Source of the DNA: Spirosoma endbachense | GTDB taxonomy: Bacteria; Bacteroidota; Bacteroidia; Cytophagales; Spirosomataceae | Reading direction: 5' to 3' | Assembly (NCBI RefSeq): GCF_010233585.1 | Contig: NZ_CP045997.1 | Coordinates: 4,617,332 to 4,681,331 of the forward strand | Length of the DNA stretch: 64,000 bases | Shown: positions 60,074 through 64,000 of the stretch, in pieces | How positions within the stretch are numbered: the first letter of the stretch is position 1 | How the letters are laid out: each line of letters opens with the position of its first letter | Position numbers and translations under genes: made by a program | The notes under the pieces: model-generated | What the model saw: only the letters and a program-made list of their open reading frames with translations | What the model was told of the DNA's origin: nothing | The model's database searches: none

Positions 60074-62800
60074 ATGTACCCACTTCACCTGATAAAGCGG
60101 GCTTCATTGCCTGTGATCAATTTATTCCTCTTGGGTTATTGGCTGACAAATGTGCTGGCTAACGCCCAGCAAAAAGCAATTCCCAAACCCGAAGAAACCC
60201 TCGGCTTTGCGGTTGGTGCTGATTTTAAACTGGCTACCTACGAACAATCGCTGAAATACTTCCAGAAACTCGACGAAGCCAGCGATCTGATCAAGCTGGT
60301 TCACGTTGGCGAAACGTCGGAAGGAAGACCCTGGTATTTTGCCCTGATCTCGTCAAAAAAGAACCTCGACAACATTGATAGGTACCGGGCCATTGCGCAG
60401 CGGTTGGCCCATCCGGCGGGCCTGACCGACGACGAAGCGAAAAAACTAGCGATGGAAGGCAAACCGTTGGTGCATATCGATGGCGGTCTGCATGCATCGG
60501 AAGTAGCGGGTGCTCAGCATACGATTTCGCTGGCGTATGACATGCTCAGTAAGGCCGACGATCCTAAGATGAAGGCGATCCTGGACAATGTGATTCTGTT
60601 GCTGTGGCCATCGCTTAACCCCGATGGACAAACCATGATCGGTGACTGGTATAAATCAAATGTGGGTACACCTTATGAAGTAGCCCCTCCCCCATTCCTG
60701 TATCAGAAATACGTTGGGCACGACAACAATCGCGATGCCTACATGCTCAACATGATCGAGTCGCGGGTGGTAGCCCGAACCTGGCGCGACTGGGAACCGA
60801 ATATCATTTTTGTCCACCATCAGACCTCGCCCTTTCCAACGAGGATCTGGTTGCCGCCCTTTGCCGAACCAATTGCTTCCCAAACCCCACCCATTATTGC
60901 CCGAGAGGTAAACATGATTGGCATGGCGATGGCGCAGGCACTCGAAAGCAATGGACAAAAAGGAGCCACTCACATGGGAACGGGCTTTGATGCCTGGTAT
61001 CCGGGCTACATCGATTATATGCCGGTTCTGCAAAACATACCGGCTTTCTGGACCGAAACGGCCTTGTATAATTATGCTACACCGCATTTCTACACCGTTC
61101 GCGACTTCCCCAAAGATAAGAATGAGTTTCGCGTCGAGTCCTTGTATTCAAGCCCGTGGCCGGGTGGCTGGTGGCGAATCAGTGATGCCATTGCCTACAT
61201 GCAAACGGCTTCGCTGGCCACACTCGATTATGCGGCCAAATACGGCGATGTACTGTTGTATAACCGGTATCAGGCCGGCCGCAACACCATCAAAAAATAC
61301 GAGCAGGAACCGCCCTATGCTTATTTCATCCCCCAGAAACAACGCGACCCCGTACGCCCGGTTGAACTGTTGCGTCGACTGGCATTTCACGGTATCCGAA
61401 TTGGCCAGTTGACGAAAGATGTTGCGTTTGAGGGCCGCAACTATCCCAAAGGAACCTGGGTAATACCGATGAATCAGGAATATGGCGAGTTAACTAAACA
61501 ATTACTCGATGTACAGTCATATCCTGACCTGCGCGAATTTCCGGGTGGACCACCCGAACAGCCCTATGACGCTGCGGGCTGGACGCTTCCGCTGCAATTT
61601 GAACTGAACGTGATTCCAGCTACGACACCATTGACCTTCGATGTAAAAGGGGCAATTCAACTGGTTGCCGGAACTGCGAGAGACTGGAAAACGGATGATC
61701 GTAAAGATGCCAATCCGGCCGATTTTGTTGGTGGAATCGGGTTTGATACCAATCCGGTTTCGGCAGGGATCAAAGCGCCGGAAGGCCGTTTGACTGGTTC
61801 AGGTACGATCATGTTGGTGAATCCGGCCGAGAATAATGCGTTTAAAGTATTAAACCGGTCACTAAAAGCGGGTGGAACGGTCAGCTACAACAAAGACCGC
61901 CAACGGTATGCGATTAGTGGGATACCAAGAACGACGCTGGAGCCGTGGGTAAAGGACTTAGGAGTAATCGCTGAACTTACGGCGAATACGACTGGGGCAG
62001 CTGTAAAACCAAGGATTGCGGTCTACAAACCCTGGACGGCAAGCATGGACGAAGGGTGGAGCCACTGGGTACTGGAGCAATTCGAGTTTTCGTTCGTGAA
62101 CATCAGTAATGCCGACGTATTGGCGGGAGATCTGACGGATCGATTCGACGTGATTCTGTTTGCCTCTGATCGGCCAAGGAATATCAAAGATGGGTTCGCG
62201 AAAGGATCGGTCCCACCCGCTTACGAAGGTGGATTGGGCGAGCAGGGCGCTGCGAATCTGGATAATTTTGTGCGCCAGGGCGGAACGCTCGTTTGCCTGA
62301 ATTCGAGCAGCGACTATGCCATCGACGCGCTTCATTTACCCGTAAAAAATGTAGTCGCGGGCATTAACAGCAAAGATTTCTTTACCGGTGGTTCGCTGCT
62401 GGAAGTAGAAACGGATGCGACCCATCCGGTCATGGCCGGTATGCCTGCCAAAGCCGCTGTTTTTGTCGAGAATAGTCCCGTATTTGCTACCCTCGACGGA
62501 TTTAAAGGTCAGGCATTGGCCAAATTTGCTCCGGCAGGATCGCCATTGCGGTCGGGTTATTTACTGGGTGAAAAGCACCTACAGGGTTATGCGGCTTCAC
62601 TGGATGTACAACACGGTAAAGGACACGTCATTCTGCACGGTTTCCGGCCGCAATGGCGCGGTCAACCGCTGGGTACGTATCGCGTTCTGTTGAATTCTGT
62701 CCTTTATGGTGGTGAGCTGGCAAAGAGTAAATTCGGCACCGCTGAGTTCTGGAAATCACCTTCGGTGTCAATGAAACAGAAAGAAGAGGAGAAAAAATAA
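60074..62800 (+). CDS. exported M14-family zinc carboxypeptidase-like protein
   Basis: A 908-residue protein. ATG at 60074 starts a plausible signal peptide (about 1-31, ending NAQ); a TTG upstream is not used. The M14 zinc ligands are His140 and Glu143 (GGLHASEV), with the later His in FVHHQT, and the substrate loop is LWPSLNPDGQTM. The C-terminal ~300 residues are a separate domain (glutamine-amidotransferase-like, with VLEQFEFSFVNIS and GHVILHGFRPQWRG) common in large Bacteroidota M14 proteins. The gene follows the serine hydrolase by 57 bases and is probably in the same transcript. Confidence 0.9.
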   Translation: MYPLHLIKRASLPVINLFLLGYWLTNVLANAQQKAIPKPEETLGFAVGADFKLATYEQSLKYFQKLDEASDLIKLVHVGETSEGRPWYFALISSKKNLDNIDRYRAIAQRLAHPAGLTDDEAKKLAMEGKPLVHIDGGLHASEVAGAQHTISLAYDMLSKADDPKMKAILDNVILLLWPSLNPDGQTMIGDWYKSNVGTPYEVAPPPFLYQKYVGHDNNRDAYMLNMIESRVVARTWRDWEPNIIFVHHQTSPFPTRIWLPPFAEPIASQTPPIIAREVNMIGMAMAQALESNGQKGATHMGTGFDAWYPGYIDYMPVLQNIPAFWTETALYNYATPHFYTVRDFPKDKNEFRVESLYSSPWPGGWWRISDAIAYMQTASLATLDYAAKYGDVLLYNRYQAGRNTIKKYEQEPPYAYFIPQKQRDPVRPVELLRRLAFHGIRIGQLTKDVAFEGRNYPKGTWVIPMNQEYGELTKQLLDVQSYPDLREFPGGPPEQPYDAAGWTLPLQFELNVIPATTPLTFDVKGAIQLVAGTARDWKTDDRKDANPADFVGGIGFDTNPVSAGIKAPEGRLTGSGTIMLVNPAENNAFKVLNRSLKAGGTVSYNKDRQRYAISGIPRTTLEPWVKDLGVIAELTANTTGAAVKPRIAVYKPWTASMDEGWSHWVLEQFEFSFVNISNADVLAGDLTDRFDVILFASDRPRNIKDGFAKGSVPPAYEGGLGEQGAANLDNFVRQGGTLVCLNSSSDYAIDALHLPVKNVVAGINSKDFFTGGSLLEVETDATHPVMAGMPAKAAVFVENSPVFATLDGFKGQALAKFAPAGSPLRSGYLLGEKHLQGYAASLDVQHGKGHVILHGFRPQWRGQPLGTYRVLLNSVLYGGELAKSKFGTAEFWKSPSVSMKQKEEEKK

Positions 62801-62892
62801 GGGAGTACATGTAGTTTATCGATCGAGTGTGCAGTAGCTTCGTCGCGCCTATAACTTTTACAAGTAACATCGTACCAATCAACCATTTATCT

Positions 62893-63441
62893 ATGATCAC
62901 TAAACTACCTTTCCGATTCATGGTGGCACTTCTGGGGCTGCTCATGACACTTTCGGCGGTTCAGGCCGCGAAACCGCTGACTACGATAGCTCAGCTAACG
63001 GCCGACTGGCAACGGGCCCGCGAATTCACCAAAGAATATTTAGATACAATGCCCGAAGATGGCATGGGCTTTAAACCAACCCCCGAAATTCGCAGCTTTG
63101 CCGAGCAAATGCTACACCTTGCCGCAGCTAACTACAATTTTGGTGCATTGGCCAGCGGGAAAGCGAACCCATTTCAAGGCAAAAAGCTGGAGGAAATGAG
63201 CGAACTTAAAACGAAGGCAGCGCTCACAAAAGCCGTTCTGGATAGCTATGATTTTATGCTCGATGGCGTAAAAGGGCTAACGGACGCTCAATTGGCCGAA
63301 AATGTGAAGATGGGCCAGCGCGAAATGACCCGCGAACTGGTTCTGGCGAAAGCGTTTGAACACCAAACTCATCATCGCGGTCAGGCAACCATCTACATTC
63401 GGGCGAAAGGCATCAAGCCCCCCAACGAAAAGTTGTTTTAG
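62893..63441 (+). CDS. exported DinB-family protein
   Basis: A 182-residue four-helix-bundle protein of the DinB/YfiT type. ATG at 62893 starts a signal peptide (MITKLPFRFMVALLGLLMTLSAVQA); a GTG upstream is not used. The metal-binding histidines are in EQMLHLAAANYNFG and in FEHQTHHRGQATIYIR near the end. DinB proteins bind divalent metals and some are thiol-dependent S-transferases; being exported is common in this phylum. It is last in the rightward run, before a strong terminator. Confidence 0.92.
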   Translation: MITKLPFRFMVALLGLLMTLSAVQAAKPLTTIAQLTADWQRAREFTKEYLDTMPEDGMGFKPTPEIRSFAEQMLHLAAANYNFGALASGKANPFQGKKLEEMSELKTKAALTKAVLDSYDFMLDGVKGLTDAQLAENVKMGQREMTRELVLAKAFEHQTHHRGQATIYIRAKGIKPPNEKLF

Positions 63442-63456
63442 ACCAAATAATTCTAC

Positions 63457-63498
63457 CCAAAAAGAGCGCCGACCCGATTGGATTGGCGCTTTTTTTGG
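63457..63498. terminator. intrinsic terminator between convergent genes
   Basis: Arms CCAAAAAGAGCGCC and GGCGCTTTTTTTGG with a 14-base loop; A- and T-rich ends on both sides allow stopping in both directions. Confidence 0.9.
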
Positions 63499-63563
63499 TT
63501 GCGTATAATATCGCTCTGACGAATCTCACATGCACCCTTTCCCAGCTTGTCTAAACGAATATG

Positions 63564-64000
63564 TCAGAATTTAAGGGCAATCAAGGCAGGAGCCAACGCT
63601 GCGGCTGTTGTGAAAGTAGCAACCTGCTGGTAGGGTCTGAGTTCGGTATGCTGGTTCGCTTTGCCTGCCAGAACATTGGTTGCAATAAAGCCTGCCAGGT
63701 GAATAATGGATAAGTATTTGTGCAACCGAACTCCGCTCCGTGCTTTTTGATCGGCAAGTAATTTAGGAGGAGCCGTTAGCGAAAGCAGCGCAGTGGTACC
63801 ATAAGCAATGTTGGTTATAGTCCTCGTAGTCTGCTGGGCATTGAGGAGCTGATCGTACTCACTACCCGTGGCATTATTCATTTTAAGCCCCAGAATACCC
63901 TGTGCTACAAAACCCGCCAGCGTTGCATAGCCTGTAACCTTGTGGGATAATAGCATGATCGCACGCACCTTGAGTTCTTTCTTCCGCCCTTCCTGCGTAA
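63564..64000 (-). CDS. small membrane protein of unknown function, N-terminus off the right edge
   Basis: The frame is open from the window edge to a stop at 63564, about 145 residues visible. A GTG at 63968 is not a safe start, because upstream codons read on without a stop (TQEGRKKELKVRAIM). The sequence shows three to four hydrophobic segments: SHKVTGYATLAGFVAQGILG, TNIAYGTTALLSLTAPP, LSIIHLAGFIATNVLAG and TFTTAAALAPALIALKF. Histidines in the first and third helices (SHKVTGYATL, SIIHLAGF) recall cytochrome-b-type membrane bundles, but no haem motif is certain. Confidence 0.7.
   Translation of the reverse strand, partial: TQEGRKKELKVRAIMLLSHKVTGYATLAGFVAQGILGLKMNNATGSEYDQLLNAQQTTRTITNIAYGTTALLSLTAPPKLLADQKARSGVRLHKYLSIIHLAGFIATNVLAGKANQHTELRPYQQVATFTTAAALAPALIALKF

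Noticed and set aside
63564..63968. Treating the right-edge membrane protein as complete from the GTG at 63968
   Set aside because: The frame stays open to the window edge, so the true start probably lies outside.

Overview
The window looks like chromosomal DNA from a Bacteroidota bacterium of the order Cytophagales, most likely Spirosoma or a close relative (inference from gene content, not from a search). The evidence is two ECF sigma / FecR / SusC / SusD modules, a GT117-type DUF2723 membrane protein, LytS/LytT-type two-component genes, many exported hydrolases, and almost no Shine-Dalgarno-like sequences. I saw no tRNA, rRNA, CRISPR array, insertion sequence or prophage.

Layout. 1-6401 (minus strand): a first polysaccharide/TonB uptake locus in the order sigma, FecR, SusC, SusD, with SusD cut by the left edge. 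6929-11102: a small lipoprotein, a GNAT acetyltransferase, a mannonate dehydratase with a Tat-like leader, and an outer-membrane barrel protein. 11247-20962 (minus): a second uptake locus in the order sigma, FecR, SusC, SusD, GH5-like glycosidase, sulfatase, which suggests a sulfated or decorated glycan as substrate. 21196-28037: an ABC-permease/M1-peptidase fusion with its ATPase, divergent from a LytS-type kinase and LytTR regulator. 28088-41291: mostly single genes, including three GNATs, two SDRs, a DUF2723 glycosyltransferase, a Crp/Fnr regulator with an alpha/beta hydrolase, a PQQ-type sugar dehydrogenase, an ankyrin protein and a beta-propeller protein. 41721-51150: a uronate-catabolism neighbourhood with GH105, a FucP-like permease, KduI and KduD. 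It also holds an M16 peptidase and an AT-rich two-gene insert. 51326-52638 (minus): a Rossmann-fold protein and a small protein with the motif set of toxin-type (class II) adenylyl cyclases. 52925-64000: amidohydrolase, SF1 helicase, then CocE-type hydrolase, serine hydrolase, M14 peptidase and DinB-like protein, ending in a membrane protein cut by the right edge.

How it fits together. GH105 releases unsaturated uronic acids that become 5-keto-4-deoxyuronate; KduI isomerises this and KduD reduces it to 2-keto-3-deoxygluconate. Mannonate dehydratase yields the same product. With the SusC/D loci, the sulfatase and the GH5-like enzyme, the window reads as part of a plant- or algal-glycan degrader's genome.

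The most unexpected item is the 207-residue protein at 52015-52638. It carries, in order, K-x6-K-[ST]-S-[DN], D-x-D and QHG-x-E, the catalytic signatures of CyaA/edema factor/ExoY, in a much shorter chain. The second is a set of at least three families of intergenic palindromic repeats. One has a conserved CCGTGCCACGG core, and in three of its four copies a conserved CTTTCGC-type outer edge, around stems whose sequence varies.
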